Positions 35,001-43,638 of a stretch of DNA of 64,000 nt are shown here, piece by piece. Within the stretch, counting starts at the first letter, position 1, and the number at the start of each line of letters is the position of its first letter. This DNA comes from Corythucha ciliata (taxonomy: Eukaryota; Arthropoda; Insecta; Hemiptera; Tingidae): the NCBI GenBank assembly GCA_038030265.1, contig CM075941.1, forward strand, positions 13,454,001-13,518,000, in the 5' to 3' direction. Both the position numbers and the translations under genes were made by a program. The notes beneath the pieces are model-generated. The model was not told where the DNA came from. It did no database searches and was given only the letters and a program-made list of their open reading frames with translations.

Positions 35001-37995
35001 TGTTCATTATCTGTAAAATGGAGACTATTTTTTTCGACGAGTTTCTGGGTAATGAGTTTTAAGAGTGTTCATGGAAACTCGTCGAACTCATTTTATCGAT
35101 GAGTTTACAGGTCCAAACCAGTTTTTATATCAAGTAGTTACCAGATCCCGAAGTTTCCGGTTGTCAATAAAGCCCATGGGACCATATGTTTCAGGGCCAG
35201 TCAGACAGACAAAGCCAGCTGGATTTAGGCCATCGTATTACTCGTTTTAAAGTCAAACCACAATCACGTTTCCGGGGTTGAATATCTTAGAATTCAGAAA
35301 TTGTCAGTTTCATGAGTGAAAAAAATCGGTTCTGTATCGAAACAGGCAGTTTCTGAACCGAAACAGGCAGTTTCTGAACCGAAACAGGCAGTTTCTGAAC
35401 CGAAACAGGCAGTTTCTGAACCGAAACAGGCAGTTTCTGAACCGAAACGGGCAGTTTCTGAATCGAAACGGGCAGTTTCTGAATCGAAACGGGCAGTTTC
35501 TGAATCGAAACGGGCAGTTTCTGAATCGAAACGGGCAGTTTCTGAATCGAAACGGGCAGTTTCTGAATCGAAACGGGCAGTTTCTGAATCGAAACGGGCA
35601 GTTTCTGAATCGAAACGGGCAGTTTCTGAATCGAAACGGGCAGTTTCTGAATCGAAACGGGCAGTTTCTGAATCGAAACGGGCAGTTTCTGAATCGAAAC
35701 GGGCAGTTTCTGAATCGAAACGGGCAGTTTCTGAATCGAAACGGGCAGTTTCTGAATCGAAACGGGCAGTTTCTAAATCGAAACGGGCAGTTTCTAAATC
35801 GAAACGGGCAGTTTCTAAATCGAAACGGGCAGTTTCTGAATCGAAACGGGCAGTTTCTGAATCGAAACGGGCAGTTCGAAAGGGCGCGCCTCGATGGTGC
35901 AATGGATACAATGCTTGCTTCGCAACCCAGCGGGCCTGGGTTCGAATCCAGCCATTGCCCATTACATAAGGCTGCGGCGAGCTGTGACACGCACACCGGC
36001 TTCGTGTGGACGTTCCCGGCGATGTGCGTTCAACAAACCGCGAACCGACGGAAACGCCCGCGTAGTACGGGTGTGAAGTGCACAGTTAGATCTGGGTATG
36101 GCGTAGGAGCCCAAGGGAGGCTTAGGCGCCTGCCGGGTTCAAAGCCCGGCGCCCCCGACAAAAAAAACAACAAAAAAACAGGCAGTTTCTGTATCGAAAC
36201 AGGCAGTTTCTGTATCGAAACAGGCAGTTTCTGTATCGAAACAGGCAGTTTCTGTATCGAAACAGGCAGTTTCTGAATCGAAACAGGCAGTTTCTGCATC
36301 GAAACAGGCCGTTTCTGCATCGAAACAGGCAGTTTCTGTATCGAAACAGGCAGTTTCTGTATCGAAACAGGCAGTTTCTGTATCGAAACAGGCAGTTTCT
36401 GTATCGAAACAGGCAGTTTCTGTATCGAAACAGGCAGTTTCTGTATCGAAACCGGCAGTTTCTGTATCGAAACAGACAGTTTCTGTATCGAAACAGGCAG
36501 TTTCTGTATCGAAACAGGCAGTTTCTGTATCGAAACAGGCAGTTTCTGTATCGAAACAGGCAGTTTTTGAATCGAAGACCACCGGCAGTTTTAGGGCGAG
36601 GGGGGAACAATAATTGTCTAGACCCCCCCCCCCACTATGAAAGGCTAGTGGTTGTGGCTGGGGAGGGGGCCTGTATCCCTCTCTCACGTTGTTTTAGATC
36701 TTACTTCTACATAAAGAACTACAAACAGCGCTCACCTTTAGTCGTTACGGTAGATCTCCCCTGATCATCGATCACCACCTGCGAATTAGGTAAATTAGTA
36801 CAAAACATTCTTCGGTTCAAACTACACAATAATACCACCTCAGGAGCTTTAAGAGACTGCGTAAGATCCTTAAGCGGTGCTCTGTATTCCATAACAAACG
36901 ATTCGACAAGGCCAACATGCTTATGTTGGGCGATGTGCTCCATCGTGTAAACGAACTGTTCGTACTAAGAACATACATGGTTAAAACGTTTGTTGGGCAC
37001 TTTCCTGGACTGATGGGCTTACTTGTTTATCGACGATTTCTTCCACTAATTTTTTCTCCAGCTCTTCTTTCGTCAACCATCGAGTTGATGCTAAATTCCT
37101 TGTTTTGAGAGAAAAAAAACAACAAAAATTGGTTAATGGCTTCGAACGGTACCGATACCTCAGACCTTACAGTTCAGAGGTTGCAGCTGGATTTACGGGC
37201 TTTTTCCTAATGGCGTCGTCCTCTGTTTGGTTGAGACTTTTAATGCACTTAACCGCCTCCTAAAAAGTGAGCGTAAAAAGTACCAGCTGGAAACCAACGA
37301 AATGGAAGTCTTTACGTGTAGTGTGTTGTAGAAGTTGGGTCGCCCAGTGTAGAAAAGAAAATGAAAAGGTCGACCGCTCTCGTCAAATTGAGCTTCTTTC
37401 TTCGCTGGGAACACAAGACTGGGCTCTTTCATGAAGGGCCGGGCTTTTTTCTCGAACAAACCCGACGGGAATAAGTATTCGATTGCTTCCTAAATGGAAA
37501 AAAATGTCGGTGTGGTTCAGACAGTTTTCTAGGGGGCCCGATATATTACGGGGAGGGGGAGGCTTACGTCTATGTCTTGTTGAGTGAATGTCTCAGCGTC
37601 CCGGCCCATCATATTGGCCAAATGTCGCTTGCCGATGTTGAATTCGTGTTGTTCTCTAGTCATGAATCTGTCTAAAATTGAGGGAAACGACTAATCAGGA
37701 CAGTTCTTTTGAATAAAGACAAATCTGATCTTACTGTAGGCTTGAGAACGTTCAACGTAGGCAAGCATAGCTTTGCTCAATCGTTTATTTTTACCAGCCT
37801 CAGAGGCGTCAGCGGTTTCCTCGACCTGGGTTTTCGTGCAATAATGCGGAGCAGCAGCCACGAGCCTGGACGTGGGCTAGAAAGTACACCGGTAAGAAAA
37901 ACGAAACTATGCGCTTACAAAAGCCGATAGGGGGGAAAACTCACCTTGAGACATCGCGAACTTATAGTGTACAAGGTGTTTCTTAATGAAAACAT
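23060..37995 (-). CDS. MRPS9: Mitochondrial ribosomal protein S9 (uS9m), ten exons
   Basis: Small-subunit mitoribosomal protein. Exons in order are 37945-37995, 37735-37876, 37568-37671, 37295-37489, 37171-37259, 37023-37098, 36736-36964, 31948-32063, 28058-28220 and 23060-23151. They join in phase to 418 residues, close to the mammalian length. Exon 1 encodes [17 protein letters not shown], a basic, acid-free presequence. The N-terminal region includes [18 protein letters not shown] and [18 protein letters not shown]. The uS9 domain begins near residue 295 and includes [38 protein letters not shown] and the basic tail RRKFTWKKR. All introns are GT-AG; the exon 4 donor (GTTTCC) is weak. The first seven exons are compact, while introns 7, 8 and 9 are 4.7, 3.7 and 4.9 kb. 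Intron 8 contains a whole TRPA-type channel gene on the same strand. Confidence 0.95.
23640..23950 (-). repeat. F2 degenerate repeats inside MRPS9 intron 9
   Basis: Units carry GAAATTGGGGTTTGAAAGAGC, GCGAAATTTTGTTTTGAA and CGTAATTTGG at about 30 bp. A G-run of thirteen lies near 23551, just upstream. Confidence 0.5.
24430..25400 (+). repeat. F1 degenerate ~28-30-bp repeats in MRPS9 intron 9
   Basis: About thirty diverged units follow the pattern CGAATTAGCG, T-rich stretch, TTCTCAATTTTAGCC. Copies differ by substitutions and small indels, yet the unit remains readable. The same family appears at 39880-40550 and 41690-42690 (+), and reversed at 34180-34580 and 62340-63190. Confidence 0.75.
25940..26755 (+). 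repeat. F2 degenerate ~32-bp repeats in MRPS9 intron 9
   Basis: Units follow the pattern TTTCAAAACCCAAATTT, a short variable core, then GGCTCTTTC. At least twenty copies of about 32-33 bp are discernible. Overlapping open frames on both strands arise from the repeat. Confidence 0.7.
27466..27662. mobile_element. MITE with TTA target duplication
   Basis: The ends read AGGCCTATTCACACACATC, with a ~26-bp inverted repeat matching the other end with two mismatches. TTA lies on both sides (27463-27465 and 27663-27665). It sits in MRPS9 intron 9. End motif and target agree with the MITEs at 3051, 10311 and 62634. Confidence 0.85.
28335..30977 (-). CDS. TRPA-type cation channel, intronless, nested in MRPS9
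   Basis: Plasma-membrane cation channel of the ankyrin TRP (TRPA) group, 880 residues from the first in-frame ATG; an in-frame stop lies upstream. A basic N-terminus is followed by about eight to nine ankyrin repeats at residues ~140-420 (motifs [37 protein letters not shown]). Six hydrophobic segments lie near 498-519, 555-576, 593-610, 616-636, 654-678 and 720-746. The pore-loop stretch MMTGELD is at about 697-703, then S6 with [19 protein letters not shown] coiled coil follows at ~846-871. Overall layout and pore region suggest the arthropod pyrexia branch, a temperature- or stress-sensing channel; that name rests on my recall, not a search. There is no intron in 2.6 kb. It lies wholly inside MRPS9 intron 8 on the same strand, so it needs its own promoter. 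Confidence 0.92.
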   Translation of the reverse strand: MMEKTTLDRTISVNLDARKKKSSFMKKWKSFRSSRSAPCDKDFELKPPDTLDSDAFDEDMEDDLSVKICKEQIRQNLLDAMRMASGDGKILQDIEAGKDVQFKENMSKSELQVLILWIFFLKREDLLDNLKFSSSVESFDFSVEGFSPLHLSAFSGCTKCILWLINQGCDVNFVVNQYTPLHYAVIGNSVDALKTLLANGSGLRDNVLHSAVRASSLECVRVLISRGANVNVVDSYGLSPLHIAADRGHVQILKLLLNTPGIDVHTGTVEKGNTALHLSSEGGNTECVSLLLEKGADPSRKNKKGQIPLHLASRAQSLECLEVLLKVGSHINAKDYENRSPLHTAIGKALMAFNTMELLIRWGGDVNMKDKYGYTPLHIAAVNELTHCVDLLIMNGADVSARTKGGLTALSIIRRKTPGSLATIGRKLDASISIHDPEQSFRESELNFDFRALLQHSSGGETGLLKTLIDEGQKNMLDHPLCSAFLFIKWQKIKIFYFTRLFLSGIFILSLSIYVITALAHNCYNSSRNQTVTNIEHCEKHSAFGALLMKNPRLMEVAWYILLFFTVIELTRKMLQIAGYSTTQQYFAQYGNVVEWYVIFSVFATSFVYSGRTYVWQNHIGAFAVLCGWMNLMVIIGQLPVFGTYVEMFTKVQVEFFKLLLAYACLLIGFTISFCVIFPSNAAFQNPLIGFVKVLVMMTGELDLDLLVGSKDADSIPLNISAHIIFILFVLFVTVVLMNLLVGIAVHDIQGLHKTAGLSKLVRQTELISFLEMSLFQGYLPERITRVLKRSALIAPAAYRVVLRVNPLNPRENRLPKDIISAAHEIAKQKKNYHTISAKYLAESKTNQLELLNQRVEKIESLLEKLSEALHQTQTPQKMT
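34180..34580 (-). repeat. F1 degenerate repeats in MRPS9 intron 7, reverse orientation
   Basis: Units read GGCTAAAATTGAGAAAA, then GCTAATTCGCGG, which is the reverse complement of the F1 unit. About a dozen copies. The rest of intron 7 from 32064 to 34180 shows no gene or clear repeat. Confidence 0.65.
34840..35110. repeat. Cluster of short palindromic words
   Basis: The words GAAACTCATCGAAAA and TTTTCGATGAGTTTC (reverse complements of each other, with minor variants) recur at least six times within 270 bp in both orientations. Each neighbouring pair could form a small hairpin. No known element is recognised. Confidence 0.55.
35339..35879 (+). repeat. 21-bp minisatellite, left block (~26 copies)
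   Basis: The perfect 21-bp unit GGCAGTTTCTGAATCGAAAC is followed by one further base. The leftmost six units read GAACC with CAGG; the main body reads GAATC with CGGG; three units near 35770-35825 read TAAATC. The unit is a multiple of three, so three long open frames (for example AVSESKR repeats) arise on either strand and should not be read as proteins. It lies in MRPS9 intron 7. Confidence 0.95.
35885..36179 (+). mobile_element. tRNA-derived SINE inside the minisatellite
   Basis: The head is tRNA-like with a pol III box A (TGGTGCAATGG) and an exact box B (GGTTCGAATCC). A body of about 190 bp follows (GGCTTCGTGTGG, GTGCGTTCAACAAACCGCG). The 3' end contains a second T-arm-like hairpin (GCCGGGTTCAAAGCCCGGC) and an A-rich tail of about 20 bases. 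A second full copy is at 49232-49515. No flanking duplication can be separated from the surrounding 21-bp repeat. Confidence 0.9.
36178..36575 (+). repeat. 21-bp minisatellite, right block (~18 copies)
   Basis: Same 21-bp unit as the left block but with GTATC in place of GAATC and CAGG in place of CGGG in nearly all copies. A few units read GAATC or GCATC. The block ends near 36570 in decayed units. MRPS9 exon 7 begins about 160 bp further on. Confidence 0.95.
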
Positions 37996-37999
37996 AGCG

Positions 38000-38690
38000 C
38001 TGATAATGATCTTAGTCGAAATCACAACATTTTTCACTTCGGACTGCAAAAAAACCAACAAAAATCGCAACTGCCGAACTTTATCACACAAGCTTGATAA
38101 TAGCAAAATTCCTCACCCACCTACGGCCCTTGAAACCTACTCAAACCCAGGCATTCTGAACGGGTGAGCCACCCGTCTGGGTAGAGCTGGAAAGTAAAAT
38201 AGAAAATTGTACGCAGCATAGTCCTCCGGTTGGGACCTACAAGCCCTAAAAGCGTGAATTTTTTCCTTCCACAGGTCATTTATTCTTTCCATCCCGACCT
38301 TCGTAGGTTCAGAGTCGAAATTTTCAGGCTAAAAATAGCCGAGTATCCAGGAGAGATTGTTCATCAGGCTCCCAGCAGGTGTCAGTGACACTCTTCTTAG
38401 TGCGAAACTGGACACCAGCTTCAGAGGGGATATCTAACAGTCAATCTCGGAGAACAGACTGTTTGGGAATTACAACGGGGGTTTCATCTACGAAACGGTC
38501 GAGTGAGTACAAGAGCGTGATTCCTCGGTCCAAAAACTGAGTCCGAGGAATCTTGTCATTTGGTCCTTGCTCCTTATAGAGTCTGGGGGGTCTATTTCCG
38601 GTGACCGGATGGCCACATTATAGCTTCAAGTACCGTTTTTTGGACAGACAAATCAAAATTTTGGGTCGAATTACTCAGTTTTGGAGCTTC
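38000..38690. promoter_or_regulatory. Upstream region of MRPS9, no motif recognised
   Basis: This is the 5' flank of the minus-strand MRPS9 gene, whose start codon is at 37995. No TATA box or other core element stands out. The MGME1 start lies 5.6 kb away on the other strand, so the genes are divergent but do not share a compact promoter. Confidence 0.3.
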
Positions 38691-38694
38691 GGCA

Positions 38695-39096
38695 CTTGTG
38701 TTAGGCTTTGCCTTCCCAAGTCGTCCGGATTACGTCAATTTAATTAATTGGTCACTTCAATACCGGTGACAGAATTATCCCTCGTATCTATCCAACAACA
38801 TCTAGATAAGATAAAATTCGGCGTGGTTTACCGATCAGCGATCAGGAGAAACGCCTAGAGTTTCGAGAAACAATGGCCCTGGGAAGGGTTTAGCTATGCT
38901 CATTCCTCCCTCTGCGTCTCCCATAAGGGCGTCACCGAGGCGCAATATTGGCAGAGCATTGGACTAGCATTCCAGACGTTGCGGGTTCAAATCCCGCCGG
39001 GGGACCCCATTTTTTCTCGAAGGTCGGATTGTGTTAGGGTTTGCCTTTCCAAGTCATCCGGATAACATATCAGTTTAATTAAATTATCACTTCAAT
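38695..39096 (+). repeat. ~68-bp direct repeats flanking a tRNA-like sequence
   Basis: Copy 1 (38695-38761) and copy 2 (39028-39096) share TTTGCC, CCAAGTC, TCCGGAT, TTTAATTAA and ATCACTTCAAT-type words over about 68 bp. The tRNA-like sequence at 38931-39005 lies between them. The arrangement suggests a small element with direct terminal repeats or a tandem SINE tail. Confidence 0.65.
38931..39005 (+). tRNA. tRNA-like sequence, loop reads AGC (Ala), probably not functional
   Basis: A cloverleaf can be drawn. The anticodon stem TTGGA/TCCAG closes the loop CTAGCAT with AGC at the anticodon position. The T arm is GCGGGTTCAAATCCCGC with a good box B. The acceptor stem GTCACCG pairs imperfectly with the GGGGGAC side and box A is weak. 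The same family appears at 55297-55372 and 55446-55518, so a SINE head or pseudogene is more likely than a working tRNA. Confidence 0.4.
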
Positions 39097-39289
39097 TGAA
39101 ATAAAGACGCCCGGCACGTCCAAAAATCTCCCACAGTCACATTTCACAGTCAATTGCGGTGGGCTTAACAGGCGCGGAGTCTCTTTCTGTCTCGTCGTGC
39201 TCGAAAAGAGTGGGGGTTGTGCTCTATTATGGAATGGACGAAATTCCGCTGATTTAGTGCCTGAGAACCCATCAAATTTCACGGGCTTC

Positions 39290-39855
39290 CCTAATTAAAA
39301 ACAAATATTTCGCGGGTTCAGCTCGCTTGGAAAGCCCAATTTCTAGGTGATTGGCACGCTCTTGTATAACTGAATTCGTTGGCACAATTTTTCAAAGAAA
39401 ATTAATTATAGATGTTTGGCCCAGGAAAAACGAAATTTCACAAAGGTGACCTGACGTCCTACTTTTCCCGGACATGTCCTCCCTTTTCGGATTTTGAGTG
39501 TCCGGGCAAATTTTTCCCAACAGACCTCCGTGGGGTATAGGGGTGGGGTTTCACTGATTCCCCCCTCCCCTAATATATTACGCGCTTGCATATGAGAGGT
39601 GAAAATTGCCTCCTTTCTCCCCCCCCCCCATTTTTCAGTTCCACTAACAACTTGACCCCAATTTCACTAATTTTCGATATTTCAAAACAAAATTGTTCAA
39701 ATCCAGATTTCAAGAGGCTTGCTCTTTCAAAAACTAACTTTGAGGACTTTCGTACTTTCGAGCCCAAATTTCGTGCAATTGACACCTTTAAACTCCAATT
39801 ATGGGGGATTTTCGCGTTTTCAAAAACCAATTTTCGTGACATTAGCCAATGGCGG
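39290..39855 (+). repeat. F2 degenerate repeats
   Basis: Words such as GAAAGCCCAATTTC, TTTCAAAAACTAACTTTG and GAGCCCAAATTTCGTGC recur at about 30 bp, most clearly from 39660. The array abuts the F1 array that begins near 39880. Confidence 0.5.
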
Positions 39856-39879
39856 ACCTGCACCTATCAGGGGCCGGGC

Positions 39880-40554
39880 GGTTATATCTCCATAAAAGAG
39901 GCCCCCAAGTTGAGTTGTCTCAACATGAGCGGCAAATTAGCAATTTTGTTCATTTATTAGTAGAGAATTAGCTCTGTTCCCGGTTTTTACAGGAAATGAA
40001 ATTTTGTCTTACGTATTTTCCTTAATATTAACCGCAAAATAGCAGGTTTTTTCAATATTTTTCCACAAATCGCATTTTATTTCGTTCACCATGCGCTGTG
40101 ACTAAGCGCAAATTTTCTCAGCCGCAAATTAGCGGGGTTTTACACCTATATAGCCATAAATTGTCGCCTTTTCTCAATGTTAACCTCAAAGTTGCGATCA
40201 GGAGCCGCGACTTGGCCGCGAATAGCGCTTTTTCTTAATTTTAGCAGCGTAGTAGCGTTTCTAACCCGTGAATTAGCAATGTGTTTTTTCAGTTTTAGCC
40301 TCGAATTGGCGTTTTCCGCAATTTTAGCTGCAAATGGCGATTTTCCATTTTTAGCAGCGATGTAGCTTTTTTCTCAATTTAGGCTGAAAATTAGCCTTTC
40401 TCCTGATTCTGGCTTTATTAAAATTAAATTTCTCAATAATTAGCCGAAATTTGCATTTTTTCACATTTTAGCACTGCATTAGGAATTATTTTGTTTTACT
40501 TTTTTGCTATAGATTAGCGCTTCTGCTCAGTTCTAGCCACGAATCAGAGTTTTT
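39880..40554 (+). repeat. F1 degenerate ~28-30-bp repeats, left part
   Basis: Units carry GCAAATTAGCG, TTTTTCTCAATTTTAGC and CCGTGAATTAGC. The opening words (GGCGGACCTGCACCTAT, AGTTGTCTCAACATGAGC) closely parallel those at 24447-24520, so the two arrays share a start as well as a unit. The array is interrupted by the element at 40555-41623 and resumes near 41690. Confidence 0.75.
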
Positions 40555-41623
40555 AGTGCATTTCATTCTGAAAAATGCACTATTGGTCTCGTCGTGATGG
40601 TGGTAAACATGGGTCATGCCATGTTTTTTTCACGTTTCAGAACCTCTAGAACACGAATTCAGTGGTCTCCAGGATTTATATATATAATGGCCGTTTTCTT
40701 GTTAGCACGATAACTCAAAGAAGAAATCAATTTAGTGGAACGCGCTTTGGCACAAAAATCAGTAGTCATAAGACCCCGGTCGGTATTGCATTTGGGCCAA
40801 ATCGGTCGAGGTGGAGGGGGAGAAATTAGGGGTTGAAATGGTCAAAAAATCACCAGTTGATTCTATAAGCATCATATTCGGTACGTATACTCCATATTAG
40901 AGTAGCCTTTGATTCCCATTTTAATTTTTTGAAAAAGTCGAAGGGGAGGGGGTGTTGCCCCCGGAGTGGAAGTAAGCATGTGGTCTTGTTAGCACGATAA
41001 CTCTCGAAGAAATCAATTTAGCGGAACGCGCTTTGGCACAAAAATCAGTAGTCATAAGACCCAGGCGGTATTGCATTTGGGCGAAATCTGTCAAGGTGGA
41101 GGGGGAAAAATAGGGGTTAAATTGTCAATAAATTACTATAATTCACCAGTTGATTCTAGAAGCATTAGATTCGGTACGTATACTCCATGTTAGAGTAGCC
41201 TTTGATTCCCATTTTAATTTTTCGAAAAAGTCAACGTGGTGGGGGTGATCCTTCCGGTGTGGAAGTGTAAAAATAGCGTTGTACTTCACTAGTTCATCTT
41301 AGCGCTCTAAAATTCGACTCAATAATTTAATGTAATGAAAGCACTGGGTTCCATTGAGATTTATCGAAAACTTTGATGGGGGAGGGTGAAATGGGGGATG
41401 AAATTAAAAAAAAAAGCTTAAATTCACACGTTTAGGTATTATAAAATACGGCACAAAAATTTAATATTACGAAGCCCTTGGAAAACTACCGAAACTTTTC
41501 GACATTTTGAAGAGAGGGTGGTGAAAATAGAGGAAGAAGTTCGGCTTAATGAAACAAATAATGGTTTCAAAATTATTGCTTCTGGGACGGCTTAGGGTAT
41601 CCGTATACATAATGAAATGCACT
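40555..41623. mobile_element. 1.07-kb element with AGTGCATTTCATT ends and internal duplication
   Basis: AGTGCATTTCATT at 40555-40567 is matched by its reverse complement at 41611-41623. The first 27 bases also fold as a hairpin (AGTGCATTT...AAATGCACT). Inside is a ~287-bp direct tandem duplication (40697-40983 and 40984-41272) that contains the word GGAACGCGCTTTGGCACA. No coding frame is seen. It interrupts an F1 array. It may be a non-autonomous DNA or Helitron-like element; I cannot place it in a family. Confidence 0.65.
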
Positions 41624-41648
41624 CTTTCCGACCGCCAGCTGCCGGAGC

Positions 41649-41650
<2 letters not shown>

Positions 41651-41686
<36 letters not shown>
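41651..41686 (+). repeat. 36-base poly-T run
   Basis: An uninterrupted run of T starts 28 bp after the right end of the preceding element and leads into the resumed F1 array. Confidence 0.95.
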
Positions 41687-41689
<3 letters not shown>

Positions 41690-42690
41690 GAACAGTTGTG
41701 TATTCGCCTTTTTTCACAATTTTAGCCATACAGTTGTCATCAGAAGGCGAGTATTAAGGTTGAAGTTTTACCACGAAATTATTTTCCTGAAGTTTAGCCG
41801 CAAAATAGCGGTTTTTCTCAATTTTAGCAGCACAGTAGCGCTTCTAGCCTGTGATTTCGCGAATTTTCTCGTATTTTTCCGTAATTTCAGCCGCAGATTA
41901 GCCATTTTTTAAATTTTTAGCAGTGAATCAGCACTTTTTTTCAATTTGAGCTGAAAATTACAGTTTTTCTTAATTTGGGCCGTGCTAATTGGCGATTTTT
42001 TAAATTTTAGTCGCGTTGTTTTTTATATTTTAGCCCCGCGTTAGCATTTTATTTTTATTTTCAGCTATTATTTGGCGCTGTTTTTCAGTTTGAGCCTTGG
42101 AGCTTTTAGAAGATACGGATTTTTGTTGTCACAATTTTAGCTGTGAAGCTGCCATTTAGTTAATCTTTTAATTTTTATCCGGTTTTTGCGGTTCTTGTTA
42201 TTCGCAATGATTTTTTTCAATGCTAGCTGTTAAATAGCTTTTTCGGCTACTTTTTCAGTGAATTGGCATCTATTCTCTTTTTTATACGCGAATTGGGCGA
42301 TATATGCGAATTTTTCAATGCGATTTCAGTTGTGAATGTGCCGTTGTTCCCCAATTTTAACCATAATTAATAATTAGCGTTTCTATTGTCAATATTAGCC
42401 GCGATTTCTTTCACGTGTACAGCCTTGAATTAGTAGCGTGTTTTTTTTTTCAATTTTAGCCGCAAGTTGGGCCCAAAATCAACTCTTTTGCATTGATTTC
42501 TATATTTTAGTCTTAGAATGGCCTCTGGATTACCGGGAATCGGCGATTTTTTCAAAATTGGAAGTAGGATCTTGAGACCTCGAACCAGCCATGTTATATA
42601 CATATAGCCACGAATATTAGCGCTTTTCCCAAAGTTTTTGCCGCGTCAGCAAGTTGCACATTGACGATTAGCACAATAATAGTGCCCTTA
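41690..42690 (+). repeat. F1 degenerate ~28-30-bp repeats, right part
   Basis: Units repeat GCAAAATAGCGG, TTTTTCTCAATTTTAGC and GTGAATCAGC. It ends with GCCGCGTCAGCAAGTTG then CACATTGACGATTAGCACA, which also ends the array at 24430-25400. The two arrays are therefore paralogous blocks rather than independent expansions. Confidence 0.75.
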
Positions 42691-42789
42691 AGAACGAAAT
42701 AGATAGTACGCCCCCCTCGCCACTACCAAGTCAGTGCATACCACCATTTTGTTGAGAACTTTGTGTTAGGCACTATAATTTCGCCTTGA

Positions 42790-42907
42790 TCATAATTCAG
42801 GCAGCGTTGTAGTTGGCCATTTAGGGAACACTGGTGTTGTGGGTGATTTCCATTACAAACTAGAGCTGGTTCCCAAGTGGCCAACGACAGCGCTGCCCGA
42901 ATTATGA
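42790..42907. repeat. Imperfect inverted repeat, ~38-nt arms
   Basis: TCATAATTCAGGCAGCG at the left is mirrored by CGCTGCCCGAATTATGA at the right, and GTTGGCCA by TGGCCAAC. The spacer is about 37 bp. It may be a tiny foldback element. Confidence 0.65.
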
Positions 42908-42909
42908 AA

Positions 42910-43638
42910 TTATGCGAATAGGGACATGCATAAACCGTGATTGTATGGTGTGTTTGGTACTTCTTGTTTTCTTTTTTAGTGAGCTAGAGTTACGATTACA
43001 GCTTATTATCGCGGAAATAACTACCTTGAAGCGGAAAGGGTTTGGTTTCAATTTCAATAGGATAACGATTAAAAAGTGATGTATAGCGATATACGATATT
43101 CAACCATTTTCTGGTGGTTTGGTCTAGTGAGATTAATGGTGCGTGTCGTGTAGTGTAAAGGGAATTTGAGGCGAAGGGGGTCATTTCGGTAAGTTCAATT
43201 GCAAGTTATTTTGTAATGAAATCTACATACATTTAAATGTATTTTACCCCCAAGAGCAGAGTTTCGTAACGTGTGGGCGTTGAGCAAATCCTAATTATTT
43301 GTCCATGACCAGCTTGTCCCAAACTGGACATATTACGGACGACTTACCAAGGGAATAATACACTCTCGTTGATCGAAGCAGTGGCGTAGTTGACGAAATC
43401 GGTGAGCTCTTTTTGAGTGGTATAATTGCAAGCTCCTAGGGCTCTCGCTACTGTGTACGACAGAGCTTCAAGCTTCAATTAACCCGTTTTCTTATCTTTT
43501 TGATGCTTTATCATATCACCTGATTGCAAACAACGCTGATATCTCGTACAATTTTCTCGTCTTGTTCAATATTTGAATTTCCCGACCCCCCCAAAAAAAA
43601 AATGCTAAAATTTTCAAGTGTAAAATCGTGCTAGAAAG
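42910..43638. promoter_or_regulatory. Upstream region of MGME1, no motif recognised
   Basis: This is the 5' flank of the plus-strand MGME1 gene. No clear TATA box or initiator is identifiable and no upstream exon was recognised. A run of nine A precedes the start codon by about 40 bp. Confidence 0.3.

Noticed and set aside
35294..36000. Long open frames on both strands with 7-residue repeats
   Set aside because: The 21-bp minisatellite unit is a multiple of three and lacks stops in several frames, so open frames arise automatically. The block lies within MRPS9 intron 7.
35339..36575. Possible CRISPR array
   Set aside because: There are no unique spacers between the 21-bp units and the host is eukaryotic.
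36122..36687. Minus-strand open frames of 162-182 residues
   Set aside because: By-products of the right minisatellite block and the adjoining SINE.
38931..39005. Functional tRNA-Ala gene
   Set aside because: Acceptor-stem mismatches, weak box A and two related decayed copies elsewhere make a SINE head or pseudogene more likely.
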